From CAWKDG01 sp963848355 (lineage in GTDB: Bacteria; Actinomycetota; Acidimicrobiia; Acidimicrobiales; UBA8190): a stretch of DNA of 64,000 nt. The DNA lies in assembly GCA_963848355.1 (NCBI GenBank), contig CAWKDG010000012.1, forward strand, positions 930,001 through 994,000. Direction: 5' to 3'. Numbering within the stretch: position 1 is the stretch's first letter; the number at the start of each line of letters is the position of its first letter. Positions 28,601 to 36,600 of the stretch are shown here, one piece after another. The notes under the pieces were generated by a model. The model ran no database searches and had not been told where the DNA came from. It worked only from the letters and a program-made list of their open reading frames with translations. The translations under genes and the position numbers were made by a program.

Positions 28601-29808
28601 GTGCAGGTCTGTTGGTTGGAGCCGGCGAGGGTCTGGTTGGCGTCGCCCGGTAGAGCACCCGAGTTGATGGAGATCGAGTGCGGATAGGCCGTGACCCCTG
28701 AGATTCCGCTCTGGGCTTCGCATTCCACGTTGTAGGTGTCGGTGCCACCCTCGTAGAACGTGGTCGTGGATCCGCCGGAGGCGGGGTCGATGCAGGTAAC
28801 AGTGTCGGCCGCCACGTTGACGTTCAGGTTGCCCGAGTTCGAGCCACTCGTGCCGTTACCGCTGGAGACCCCGACGGAGTTGGTGGCGTTGAAGGTGAAG
28901 GCGTTGGGATTGCCCGCCGTGTCGGCGGGAACCGGCGCGTCCTGGAAGTCGCACTCGAGGATGTACTCCTCGGTCGCACCCGTACCCGAGGTGCCGGTGC
29001 CGCAGGCGCTCGTACTCACGGTGCCGGTGCCGGTGCCGGCATTGCCCGGTTCGGTTCCTGTACTGCTACCGCCGGATAGGAACGAAGTACTGGAGGGGAA
29101 GGCGCCCGACGCTATTGACATCGTATGGGGATACGAGACGACGCTGGAGACCCCCGTTTGGTCGTAACACTCCACGGTGTAGAGGGAGTTGGTGCCCTCG
29201 TACCATGTCGTCGTCGTCCCCGCCGCTGCCGGGTCGATACAGGTCGGGGTGGTGGGAGTGACGAAGGTGGTGTTCAACGTCGCCGAATTGGAAGCGGACA
29301 GGGTACTGCCCGTGAACGGGCCGGGCGTATCGAGGAATTGGAGTGGAACGGGCGTCGAGGTCCCGGGCGGCGGGGTGTAGGCCAGGGTGCACTCCGTGAT
29401 GTACTCCTCAGTCGCTCCCGAGCCGGTCGTGGTGGTGGTCCCACCACTGTTGGCGCCGGTTCCACTGGAGCTACAGGTCTGCGATTGACCCCCGCCGGCG
29501 AAGGTCTCGCCTGAGGCGAGGGTCCCCGTGGCGATGGTGATCGTCGGGTACGCCGATGTGCCGCTGATCCCGGTCTCCTCCTCGCACTCGACGGTGTAGC
29601 TGTCCGCCTGCCCGTCGACGAAGGTCGTGGTGACGGTCGTGGTCGATGCTCCGGTGGGGTCGATGCAGGTGGCTGCCTGGGCCGCAGCCGCCGGGGGCGC
29701 GTCCAGCAACACGGCGATCGTGGCCAAGCCGCCCGTGAGGAGCCCGAGGGCCATGACCGCCCTGAGCGTGCGAGAAAGGCTACGGATCTTTGCCCGGACA
29801 ACGCGCAT
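22645..29808 (-). CDS. Giant exported repeat protein (2387 residues)
   Basis: A signal peptide (about 1-45, ending AAAAQA) leads into four repeats of about 130-145 residues (about 46-606), each opening with (C)IDPxxxGTTTTxxxG and containing YTVEC and GATEEYITEC with paired Cys. A non-repeated Cys/Tyr/Asn-rich middle follows (about 606-1147). Eight DUF11/DUF7507-like domains of about 110 residues come next (about 1147-2050; GAAGDxxxYxYxVxNTGxxTxxxxxVxD, CTGTYTVTQADVDxGxVTDTATASG). Two bacterial Ig-like domains with FYxCGP and GYWCF follow (about 2050-2290), then a putative Ig/He-PIG domain (about 2293-2387, GVRLDARTGVLSGTP). No LPXTG motif or membrane anchor. ATG 29808 is chosen over GTG 29820 because GGGGG lies 5 nt before it. 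Likely a cell-surface or sheath protein; function unknown. Confidence 0.9.
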   Translation of the reverse strand: MRVVRAKIRSLSRTLRAVMALGLLTGGLATIAVLLDAPPAAAAQAATCIDPTGASTTTVTTTFVDGQADSYTVECEEETGISGTSAYPTITIATGTLASGETFAGGGQSQTCSSSGTGANSGGTTTTTGSGATEEYITECTLAYTPPPGTSTPVPLQFLDTPGPFTGSTLSASNSATLNTTFVTPTTPTCIDPAAAGTTTTWYEGTNSLYTVECYDQTGVSSVVSYPHTMSIASGAFPSSTSFLSGGSSTGTEPGNAGTGTGTVSTSACGTGTSGTGATEEYILECDFQDAPVPADTAGNPNAFTFNATNSVGVSSGNGTSGSNSGNLNVNVAADTVTCIDPASGGSTTTFYEGGTDTYNVECEAQSGISGVTAYPHSISINSGALPGDANQTLAGSNQQTCTLGSGTTTTTSGTGATEFYVTECALAATPQSDDTGTDPFNFTATGPGGDGGTAAPSGTLTVNVTGPTSACLDPAAAGTTTTFTDGTAGSYTVECYSEGFPSVSTGNYPSINIASGSLPSSHDITFGGANQTTCSVGAGGTTTTSGSGFTEEYITECKIAGTPTPADNDPAPSYPPYALTFSTTPGANGGTTATSGTLNLKIVGQAPTFATGNEWYDSVAGTPFCYDWVTGSVTQANGGLPLTSFSAGATPANVTDYQAENVDLANGSAQLCGVMSAAEEKSETDLAPVATNAWGSVTGSIPMSSYQPCSWTTTTTNGETTSVFDPNVNTEQTGSQSAFGQPITGGAVAGSTRYYASCLDAGSADAYWLEGGSPAGGSPVVSTYNPLPTETDPTSTANIGSVNSELNKGCGGTVSALGSNTFGSFGSTTPTYDFTFPSPWVNGGSCTLGSGLFSGTNSVGTDTDSFATCPPTQQDVNEGYVDCTAQAGVGNNGSGPYTFFTYSIDDMFLDGQPVPQASTVNLGQSAAKPGDTVSITGGTNWWGAAGNSEPNNSCSNTFTGGGTQPIPVNLCNSSGQPTYGDSQYGDYYPTYAPQVYIGTNSTTAHAAGPVPSSVELYGNIYYCTGDIQANNTVSSTNTVNPCIMEVGGDNPNYSTLCPGTNANNTSPCSAADIGGTFQVPSNLTPGTYNVYVDADNTTALPGNGPNDTRQAAPVNCVGTSPSQTCETNPDSTKGTDEAVEQIQVSGDMVEKTTTTSAYGAAGDALSYQYAITNTGGDTLTNVTLSDNLVADGETIVCPGPYGDGVDDAPFTLPSGDTETCTGTYNVSQADVDNGSVTNTASVTGTNSSSEAVNSAPSSITVDASNATSGLSLLKTGTTTYADNGYGAAGDIVSYSYAVQNTGTTTVTALSVADNEVNGEGGTVSCLQTTLAPTQSTTCSATYTVTQADVDAGALTNQATASGTASFLGAVSSNQSSVTLSASDATTSLGLSIDPPAYGQAGDVVPWTYTVTDTGTTTVSGIAIADNLVNGESGSISCNSTTLAPTDSTTCTGDYTVTQADVDAGSITDTATASGTSEQGPVSSSQESYTVYASDATSSLLLTKTALTSTFSAAGDVITWQYVVQDTGTTTVSGITVNDPSASGISCTPDNEPFSLAPNASETCTGTYTVTQADVDAGFVTDTATASGTSDQGTVNSNQSSATVLAGGATSSLNLTKTAETQGFAGAGDIITWQYVVANTGTTTENSVTVNDPSASGISCSPDNEPFTLAPTASETCTGTYTVTAADVHNGSVTDLATASGTSSDGNITSNPSSATVDLETLALTKTSLTSAYGAAGDTITYQYVVDNTGPDTLTGITVNDPSASGISCTPNNEPFTLAAGGSETCTGTYTVTQTDVDNGTVTDTATASGTDPYSDTVTSNSSQATVPASNATSSLGLTIEGAPYGKAGDVVPWTYQVTNTGTTTENSIGVADNLVDGQEGTISCPVTPLAPSAMATCTGDYTVSQADVDAGSITDTATASGISSQGPVSSAQESDTVDASEAYTSLSIVKSSTTADYSAAGDTISYQYLVTDTGTTTVNAISVDDSLGIPVTCDPTTLSPEQSVTCTASYTVTEADVTTGFVNDTATASGTSDQGNTSNPSNEVSVPSTYTTTSTSPSSPTSALGGTDSDVATVTGNDIAGDPTGTVTFYECGPTGSATPCTSKAHQVGSAVTVTGASGPDPDSATATSASFTPTSVGYWCFAGYYSGNGSDPDYAASSDASVDECFDVTPYTTSLVSVPTNTRINLGQANTDTATVTGTAVGGSPTGTVSFYQCGPTAAPVDCTSQADQVGSAVTVSPGAHDTATATSTPFTPPAAQPDSVGYWCFGARYSGDASNTASSDTSTDECFYVAGPVTITTTSLPNGHRHTPYGPVTLTARGGVMPYRWSVSTGALPAGVRLDARTGVLSGTPTTRVTKTYNFTIKVTDSTRHKHEHATQAFSVTITG

Positions 29809-30245
29809 TATTTCCCCCACCCCATGTATGACGGAGCGATCCCGTTTCGGGGTCTAGGAGACGCGATCCTCCCGTCAGCCAGTTATCTCGCCCCATCTTG
29901 AGTCCGGGCAAGTGGTATTACATCGTCAATTTTTGGTGTATGAGAATTCGACGAGGACGCCTCCATGTGGCCGGGACCGACATGTGATCGGACCGACGAG
30001 CAGAGAGGCGACGCCGATGCCTCGAGATCGGGGCCAAGAAGGCGTCCATTACCGATCGGTAACTGGCGGGTAGGGCTCGAGGCAGTGGTCATGAGCAGGG
30101 GGTAGCTCGACTCCCCCAGGAGCAGTAGCTCGTCGCACGGGGAGCAGAGGTTGCGATCGCGTGAGTTCGGCTACCTTGGCGCCGGGTTCCGGTGAGCCGT
30201 TCAGCCGAACTCCTGCACAGGCCACCTGAGGATGGGAACGAAAGA
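29809..30245. promoter_or_regulatory. Divergent promoter region of the giant protein gene
   Basis: About 440 bases between divergent genes. An AT-rich stretch at 29910-29950 (GTATTACATC, CAATTTTTGG) stands out against the GC-rich background and probably holds the leftward promoter about 110 bp before the giant gene. No small gene could be supported. Confidence 0.45.
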
Positions 30246-30671
30246 GTGAGATCAAGGCCGATTCTCTGGGCTCTGGCAGCGGTCATCGTCATCGTCGGGG
30301 TGGCGCTGCTCGTGATCACCCTGTCCTCGACCAACGCGAAGCCGGGAACCCACGAGACCGAGATCGCCCCGGGCAAGAGCGTGCCGTTCGACCTGGCCCA
30401 CAATGCCAGGGCCGACGTGAGAGCAGGAGCGTGCACCCAGACCTCGCGGGGGTGGGTGCTGAAGGGCATCGTGAGGAACCCGGGTACCAAGACGACGAAC
30501 TTTGAGATCGTGGTGGACTTCGTGACCCAGCCGGGTTCCACCGTTCTCGCGACCACCGTTGTGGACGTGCAAAGCGTGGCCTCGGGGGCGAGCGCCAACT
30601 GGTCAGCCAGGGGCGCTCCGGGCGACTCTCACGTGGCGTGCATCGTGCGACTGGCCCAGACCACGTCGTAG
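30246..30671 (+). CDS. Membrane-anchored FxLYD-type protein
   Basis: 141 residues. One N-terminal membrane segment (about 6-28, ILWALAAVIVIVGVALLVI) is followed by an extracytoplasmic beta domain (about 45-140) resembling FxLYD domains: GWVLKGIVRNPGTKTTNFEIVVDF, then VASGASANWSA. It carries two Cys that may form a disulfide. GTG 30246 is used (GGGA upstream); GTG 30192 would add 18 residues without a ribosome site. It is followed by the GT-C-like gene 42 bp on. Confidence 0.7.
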   Translation: MRSRPILWALAAVIVIVGVALLVITLSSTNAKPGTHETEIAPGKSVPFDLAHNARADVRAGACTQTSRGWVLKGIVRNPGTKTTNFEIVVDFVTQPGSTVLATTVVDVQSVASGASANWSARGAPGDSHVACIVRLAQTTS

Positions 30672-30713
30672 CTTCATGGGACGACAGCTCCCGGCGCGTG
30701 ACAGGCTGTCGTG

Positions 30714-32243
30714 ATGCAGCGCGACCGCAGACGGGACGTGGGTCTGGGCTTGTCCTTCCCTCGCCTGCAACGCAGGGTCTGGCCGATCGTGATCTCGATC
30801 GTCTACGTGAGCCTGGGGATCGCCTACGAATTCCGGTGGGGTCCCATCGTGCGCCACGTTCCCTCCTCGTGGATCGCCCCGGGAGACCTTCTCTCCGACT
30901 ACGGCACAGCCATCCAATTCGCCACGGGACACTTCAGCGCCGTCTACCAGCCTGGCCGGGGTTTTCTGTCGTACCCGGGCCTCCTCCTGGCGTTGGCACC
31001 GCTGGCCGTCATCAACAACGGCTTTCACGGCTCTTGGATCGACATCAAGGTCCACGGGCATCTGATCGCCCGTCCCGAGGTGTTCCTCGCCCCCCACCTC
31101 CCGAGCGCCTTCTGGTACCAGGGGAACCTGGGCCCGAACACCGCTCACGGCATCGAGCAGGTCATTCAGCCGTCGGCGTACCCGTACCTGGTCTTCCTGT
31201 CCTTGGCCTACTCGTGTGTGGCCCTGTTCGCCTGCGACGCCCTGGCTGAGCGCCTCCAGGTCCCGTCCTCTCGGCGTGCGGTGCTGGCGGCCGCCGAAGC
31301 GGCGGTGTTGTGGAACGTGACCATCATCTTCGGGCACCCCGAGGACGCGGTGGCGGTGGCTTTCGCCATCTATGCCCTGATTTTCGCCATGGACGGGCGA
31401 TTCGTCGGCGCCGGATGGCTCTTCGGCATAGCCCTGGCGTTCCAACCGTTGGCACTGATGACTCTGCCGCTCCTCCTTTTTATCGGGGGCAGGGAGCGCG
31501 CGCTGGGCCTGGTTGTGCGCGGCGTCGCTCCGGCTGCCGTCCTGACGGCGCCGCCTCTGATCGCGAACGTCCACGGCACCATCCACCAACTGGTCTCGCA
31601 ACCGACGTTCCCCAAGGTGAAAACAGGCCACCCGACACCCTGGACATTCCTGGCTCCGAAGCTGGGCGGCAAGGGAAAAGGCGAGATGGTGGGGGGTGGG
31701 CCTCCCCGGATCGCCGTCTTCGTCATAGCCGCCGCGTTGGGGGCGTGGGCCCGGCGTTGGCGGGAGAGGCCGGAGATGTTGGCCTGGGCGGTCGCCGTCA
31801 TCCTCTCGGTTCGCATCTATCTCGAAACCGTCATGTACTCGTACTACATCTGGCCCGCCCTGGCCGTGGCGTTGGTGGTGGCCGCCCGCGGCAGCAGTCG
31901 GCGCTTCGGCACAACAGTGGTCCTGGCCATTGTCCTCACCGTCGTGACCCAGTGGCGCATGAGCTGGGTCGAGTGGTGGCTCATCGTCGCGGTGGGCATC
32001 ACCGCGGTACTGGTGGCGGCCTCACGCCCTCAGGCGCTCGTGCCACTGCCGAAGAGCCGGGGCCGTTCGGCGACCTCCAAGGCACCGACGAAGAGGGGTG
32101 GCCGGGCACCTGCCCAGCGGCAAGGTTCGGCGCAGGGCCGCTCAGGGACCGCCAAGGCGAACGGCACCACACCGGCCAGGGCGAAAGGCAACCGGAAGGG
32201 GGCCGCGGTCCGAAGCGGCGCAAAGCGGTCTCCTCGTCGCTGA
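30714..32243 (+). CDS. Polytopic GT-C-like (GT87-type) membrane glycosyltransferase
   Basis: About 509 residues with around ten membrane helices. The first extracytoplasmic loop has a GDLLSDYGTAIQFATGHFSAVY segment, like the Asp-containing DxxxYxxA motif of polyprenyl-phosphate-mannose-using GT-C enzymes. A central FGHPEDAVAV...AGWLFGIALAFQPLAL block is shared with the 33513-35618 protein (VGGHPEDLVAL...WLGTALAFQFLAF). The last 85 or so residues form an unusual Lys/Arg/Ala/Gly-rich cytosolic tail. ATG 30714 directly follows an in-frame GTG. Substrate unknown; the activity is inferred from layout only. Confidence 0.72.
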   Translation: MQRDRRRDVGLGLSFPRLQRRVWPIVISIVYVSLGIAYEFRWGPIVRHVPSSWIAPGDLLSDYGTAIQFATGHFSAVYQPGRGFLSYPGLLLALAPLAVINNGFHGSWIDIKVHGHLIARPEVFLAPHLPSAFWYQGNLGPNTAHGIEQVIQPSAYPYLVFLSLAYSCVALFACDALAERLQVPSSRRAVLAAAEAAVLWNVTIIFGHPEDAVAVAFAIYALIFAMDGRFVGAGWLFGIALAFQPLALMTLPLLLFIGGRERALGLVVRGVAPAAVLTAPPLIANVHGTIHQLVSQPTFPKVKTGHPTPWTFLAPKLGGKGKGEMVGGGPPRIAVFVIAAALGAWARRWRERPEMLAWAVAVILSVRIYLETVMYSYYIWPALAVALVVAARGSSRRFGTTVVLAIVLTVVTQWRMSWVEWWLIVAVGITAVLVAASRPQALVPLPKSRGRSATSKAPTKRGGRAPAQRQGSAQGRSGTAKANGTTPARAKGNRKGAAVRSGAKRSPRR

Positions 32244-32258
32244 CGCCGGGATGACGCA

Positions 32259-33506
32259 ATGCGAATAGTGATCTCCGTGCTCGCCACCATGGCCCTCGTG
32301 ACCACCGGCTGCAGCCGCGCCACGACGTCGGGCGACACCTCGTCGCGAAGCCCGACGTTTCTCCGCACATTGTCGCCGAAGACGACGATCCACTGGACTG
32401 TGACGCAGAGCGGTGACAGCGGGATCGACGGGTGGCTGAACGGGGTGGACTGTGTCACCGAGACCATGTGCGTGGCGGTCGGCAACGCGTCCGCTCCCGG
32501 CGGGGGGACGACCGACGCGTTGGTCGAGACCTGGAACGGTAGGACATGGTCCCACGTCATTGCCCCGGCGGCGGCGGTCGTGCCGGCCGACTGGCTCTTC
32601 TCCGTGTCCTGCGCCAAAGCGGGGAGCTGTGTCGCCGTCGGGTACTTCGTCACCTTGAGGGACGGCGGCGCCGCCAACATGCTCATCGAGACGCTCGCGC
32701 ACGGAATCTGGTCGGTGAGCCAGACACCATCACCGGGTGGCGCCATCGACGACAGTTTCCTCAACGGGGTCTCCTGCACCTCGCTGACGAGCTGCGTGGC
32801 GGTGGGCTTCACCCTTTCCACCAAATTCAAACCCCGGCCGTTGATCGTGGCCCTGACCAACGGTTCGTGGTCCATCATGCCCAGTCCGAGTCTCGGCGCA
32901 GGCGCAGGTGGCCTTCAGGCGGTGTCGTGCGTCACGCGCCATTCGTGCGTGGCCGTCGGTTACCGAGCCTCCGGCTCGACCGACCAGACCCTCGTCGAGT
33001 CGTTGACGGGGGGAGGTTGGTCCATCACACCCAGCTCGGGCTCAGGGCCCACGGGCCTCGTCCAGGCGGGGCTCGACGACGTGTCGTGTGTGACGATGGC
33101 ATCCTGTCTGGCTGTGGGACGGCTACGAGGCCCGGTACCCACCATCGAGGTCCAGGCCAGGCAAGGCTGGTCCATCATGGACAGCCCCGACCCGAACGCG
33201 AACGACGTCGCCACGGGGCTGTACGGAGTCTCGTGCACGGTCACGACCAGTTGCGTGGCTGTGGGTGACCTCGCCACTGCACCGAAAGCATCCGCCAAGA
33301 ACACACCCGACGGCGCGTTCGCGTCGCCCGCCGGTCCCCTTATCGAGACGAGCTCCGGGGGCACCTGGAGGATCGCTTCCACCCCGGGAATTGCACCGGG
33401 CGGCGGGCTTCACGCCGTCTCGTGTTCGGGCCGGACCTGTGTCGCCGTCGGTCAGTCAACTCAGGCGAACATCACAAAGACCCTGATCGTGCAGAGTCTT
33501 TCATGA
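32259..33506 (+). CDS. Exported seven-repeat propeller protein, possible lipoprotein
   Basis: 415 residues. A signal peptide ends LVTTGCS, a weak lipobox with Cys18. Seven repeats of about 50 residues follow, each with a VxC...C pair (VDCVTETMC, VSCAKAGSC, VSCTSLTSC, VSCVTRHSC, VSCVTMASC, VSCTVTTSC and VSCSGRTC), then (V/L)AVG and a W-S/T strand. The same repeat occurs seven times in the 10167-13529 protein. Seven blades strongly suggest a beta-propeller. It sits 15 bp after the GT-C-like gene, so it may be its substrate or partner (inference). Confidence 0.8.
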   Translation: MRIVISVLATMALVTTGCSRATTSGDTSSRSPTFLRTLSPKTTIHWTVTQSGDSGIDGWLNGVDCVTETMCVAVGNASAPGGGTTDALVETWNGRTWSHVIAPAAAVVPADWLFSVSCAKAGSCVAVGYFVTLRDGGAANMLIETLAHGIWSVSQTPSPGGAIDDSFLNGVSCTSLTSCVAVGFTLSTKFKPRPLIVALTNGSWSIMPSPSLGAGAGGLQAVSCVTRHSCVAVGYRASGSTDQTLVESLTGGGWSITPSSGSGPTGLVQAGLDDVSCVTMASCLAVGRLRGPVPTIEVQARQGWSIMDSPDPNANDVATGLYGVSCTVTTSCVAVGDLATAPKASAKNTPDGAFASPAGPLIETSSGGTWRIASTPGIAPGGGLHAVSCSGRTCVAVGQSTQANITKTLIVQSLS

Positions 33507-33512
33507 GGTGCG

Positions 33513-35618
33513 TCAACCCACTTTGAGCCGGAGCGCCCTGGCGGCCCACTGAGGCGTCCGGAACCTGAACAGTCTCTTGACCGGACTCCTCTCGTCCTCG
33601 TCAGAGAGGCGCGGACGTTGTGGCATCGCCAGCCATCCGAGAACGCCCAGCTGGGCCACCAAGAACAGCCACTGCGACCATCGGGCCTGCACGGGATCAT
33701 GCAGCCACCAGGTCAGCCAGATGGCGACGACGCACGTGGAGACAAGTCGCCACCAAGATTTCTGCGATGCGCTGATGGCGGGTAGGGCCAGAGCCGGCGC
33801 CAGGAAGTACGTCGGTAGTTCGGGCTCGAACGCCCGGAGGGCGAAGAGCAAGGCTAGGACCCAGACGATGAGTCGCGCCGCCGCCCGGCGGTCTTCGGGA
33901 AGGACGCGCGCCACCACGACTGCCGCTGGGATCGCCGCCAGGGCGATGAGGCCACGAACCGACGCGGCCACCCCCGGGTCCAGATTCCATATCGGCGTGA
34001 TGTTCCCCAAGACGTCGTAGACCTTTTGGTGAATCAGCTGGGACACGGTCGCCGTCGGCGCGGTGATCAGGGGAACGAGCAAAACGCTCAAGGGAATGAG
34101 GACCATGGGAATCAGCGCCCCCAGCCATTGCCGGCGTTTGATGAGCACCAATGCGATGGGAACCGCCAGAAAGGCCAGGAATTGAAAGGCCAGGGCGGTG
34201 CCGAGCCACCAGCCGACGGCGCGAGGTCGGTCCTCGAGTGCGGCGACGAACCCATAGAGCATCGCCCCCAGAGCCACCAGGTCCTCGGGATGCCCACCCA
34301 CGGCCGGCGTCGGCAGAGTGACCGCCATGGTGCCCAGCACGATCAATCGCCGACGCAGGTCGGTGACCCCCATATAGGAGAGCAACCGGTCGGCGGCACA
34401 GATGGGGAGCGCCATCGCACTGAGATAGAGCGGTGCCGCGATCAAGAATGCCTTCGGGTAGAGAACCAGGCCTTGCAGCGGGAAGGGAAGATGGAGAGCC
34501 AACCGGGCGATCGGTGCGAAGACCACCTCGACGGCGGGAGCAGTCTCGAGGGCCCGATCGAGAATGTAGATATGTCCGTAGCCGCCGTTGAAGGTCACGT
34601 CGGCGGAGGTCACCCAGGTCTCCCAGAAGTCCGTGAAGGTGGTGTTGTACCAGGCACCGACACCATGCAGCACCGAGGCGTCGAGCATGGCGAAGGCCAT
34701 GGCGCCGACCACACCCACCAGTGAGACACCGAGGGCCAGCTTCCGGCGTCCGAATGCCTGCGCCGCCTGCTGCACAGGTCCGAACCAGGTCCCTGTCCGG
34801 CGGACACTGGCGACGACACAGAAGATCAAGGCGGCCAGAATGCCGAGCCACACGAGGACGAGCCCCAGATCGAGCCCGCCCGAAGAGACAGGGACACCAC
34901 CGGGTGGAAGAAACTCGTATTGCAGGTACGCGACGCTCGTCGCCGTTCCCGGGGGAATAGGCCTCGCCGTCTCCGAGGAGATCTCCACCAACGTGGCGAC
35001 GTTGGCTCGGGTGAAAGCGATGACCGTGGCGCTGTGGACGGCACTGTTGGCCGAGGACCCTCGAGGAAAGACACACTGTCCGGACACCGCTTTCGGTACC
35101 CCGGGAACGGAGACCAGCTTGCTGACCGGAACGCCGCGGAATGACGTGCACAGGTCCTGCGCGTCCCCGGCAGGGTTCGACAGGTGGAGCTTCTTCAGGG
35201 AGGACGACGACACGAGGACAATGAGAAGGCGATAACCGCCCGTGGCCCCGTCCCACTGAGCGGCGGCAACGTTGGTGAGGGTCCCCTTGGCCACACGAGT
35301 GACGCCCTGTTTCAACTGACGGGTATAGGCCGCGACCTTGATGTCGGGAAGCGCTTCCCAACCTTGGCCGGGGTTGGTCATGAAACGGACCAGCAGGGGA
35401 TCGCCGGCGGCTACACGGCCACAGTCGGGAGGGCACGTCCCCACGGGAGCCGACTTGGCGGCCGTCGCCGCCCCTGCCGGGGTCGACATCGCCAGCTCGA
35501 CGGCGGGCATGGCGACAAGGACCGAGCACATCGCAAGAGCGATCACGCGCCAGCGGGCCTTCGACCTCGCCCATCCCTTGTGAAAACCCGGCGTCATCGG
35601 GGCGCTACCGGTCGCCAC
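33513..35618 (-). CDS. Polytopic GT-C-like membrane protein with N-terminal exported domain
   Basis: 701 residues. A signal-like N-terminus (about 22-50), an extracytoplasmic domain of about 180 residues with Cys pairs (CPPDCG, LCTSF and QCVFP), one helix near 235-255, then about ten helices. Motifs shared with the 30714-32243 protein are the TDFWETWVTSADVTFNGGYGHIY loop (note DFxxxWxxxA) and the HPEDLVALGAMLYG...GWWLGTALAFQ block, so the two are distant paralogues. GTG 35618 is used; ATG 35597 is an alternative. It converges on the propeller gene (6-bp gap) and diverges from the GT2 gene. Confidence 0.72.
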   Translation of the reverse strand: MATGSAPMTPGFHKGWARSKARWRVIALAMCSVLVAMPAVELAMSTPAGAATAAKSAPVGTCPPDCGRVAAGDPLLVRFMTNPGQGWEALPDIKVAAYTRQLKQGVTRVAKGTLTNVAAAQWDGATGGYRLLIVLVSSSSLKKLHLSNPAGDAQDLCTSFRGVPVSKLVSVPGVPKAVSGQCVFPRGSSANSAVHSATVIAFTRANVATLVEISSETARPIPPGTATSVAYLQYEFLPPGGVPVSSGGLDLGLVLVWLGILAALIFCVVASVRRTGTWFGPVQQAAQAFGRRKLALGVSLVGVVGAMAFAMLDASVLHGVGAWYNTTFTDFWETWVTSADVTFNGGYGHIYILDRALETAPAVEVVFAPIARLALHLPFPLQGLVLYPKAFLIAAPLYLSAMALPICAADRLLSYMGVTDLRRRLIVLGTMAVTLPTPAVGGHPEDLVALGAMLYGFVAALEDRPRAVGWWLGTALAFQFLAFLAVPIALVLIKRRQWLGALIPMVLIPLSVLLVPLITAPTATVSQLIHQKVYDVLGNITPIWNLDPGVAASVRGLIALAAIPAAVVVARVLPEDRRAAARLIVWVLALLFALRAFEPELPTYFLAPALALPAISASQKSWWRLVSTCVVAIWLTWWLHDPVQARWSQWLFLVAQLGVLGWLAMPQRPRLSDEDERSPVKRLFRFRTPQWAARALRLKVG

Positions 35619-35682
35619 TGATCGTGCGCTCGCCGTACACCGGTCAGATGATAAGCGGATTTAGAACGGCCATGATGGGGGC

Positions 35683-36406
35683 ATGTCCGACCCGGAGCCG
35701 CACGTCTACCACCGCCTCTCGGTGATCGTCCCCGTGTTCAACGAGCGCAACACGGTGGCCGAGATCGTGCGACGCATGCGTGCCGTCACGCTGCCGGCCG
35801 ATCTCGAACTCGAGATCCTGGTGGTCGACGACGGCTCGTCGGACGGGAGCGACAAGGTTCTGGCCGCCCTCGAGGACTCCACCGTGCGTGTCATCGCCCA
35901 CGGGAAGAACCGGGGCAAGGGTGCGTCCATCCGTACCGGGTCTGGAGGCGGTCCGCGGCGACCTCGTCCTCGTCCAGGACGCCGACCTCGAGTACGACCC
36001 CGACGACTGGCCCCGTCTGATCGAACCGATCCTCAAGGGGAAGTCGCAGATCGTCTACGGGAGCCGGTTCACCGGTGAGCGCAAGAACATGTTCCCGTCG
36101 CACTGGTTGGGCAACCGTTTCCTGACCCTGGTCACCAACATCCTCTACCGGTCGACGCTGTCGGACATGGAGACCTGCTACAAGCTCTTCGACCGCCGGG
36201 CCCTCGCCGGCATCACCATCCGGTCGGAGCGCTTCGATTTCGAACCGGAGATCACGGCCAAGGTCCTGCGCCGCGGTTACCGGATCTATGAGGTCCCCAT
36301 CTCCTACGCCGGCCGCGAGATGTCGGAGGGCAAGAAGATCTCGTGGCGCGACGGTGTGGGCGCCATGGTGGCGCTCGTCCGCTACCGCTTCTCACGGCGG
36401 ATCTGA
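35683..36406 (+). pseudogene. DPM1-like family 2 glycosyltransferase with a frameshift
   Basis: The first 86 codons (35683-35940) encode a GT2 start: LSVIVPVFNERNTVAEIV, EILVVDDGSSDGS and KNRGKGASIRTG. The next frame (35942-36406) continues exactly with LEAVRGDLVLVQDADLEYDP (the DxD-type site), VYGSRFTGE, LYRSTLSDMETCYKLF and SFSRR-type C-terminal sequence. One extra base at about 35941 separates them; removing it gives a normal protein of about 240 residues. Dolichyl/polyprenyl-phosphate sugar synthases of this type feed GT-C enzymes such as the two neighbours. A sequencing error and a true mutation cannot be told apart here. Confidence 0.85.
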
Positions 36407-36600
36407 TCGTCCAGATCCCCGGACCCCGGGTCACCCAGGGCCGTCTCGACCGGGGCCGATTCCGTTCAGGACACGGCACCTCACCAGGGCTTTCAGCGGC
36501 ACATCAGCGCCGTTTCAGCCCGTGAGCGCAGGTTGTCGGTGGCGACCAAGACGATCGCCCGATGCCTGAGCGCATGACCATCCCAAAGGAGACGACGACC

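Noticed and set aside
10167..29808. Sortase-type LPXTG anchors on the large exported proteins
   Set aside because: Checked the C-termini of the large exported proteins; none has LPXTG plus a hydrophobic helix and basic tail.
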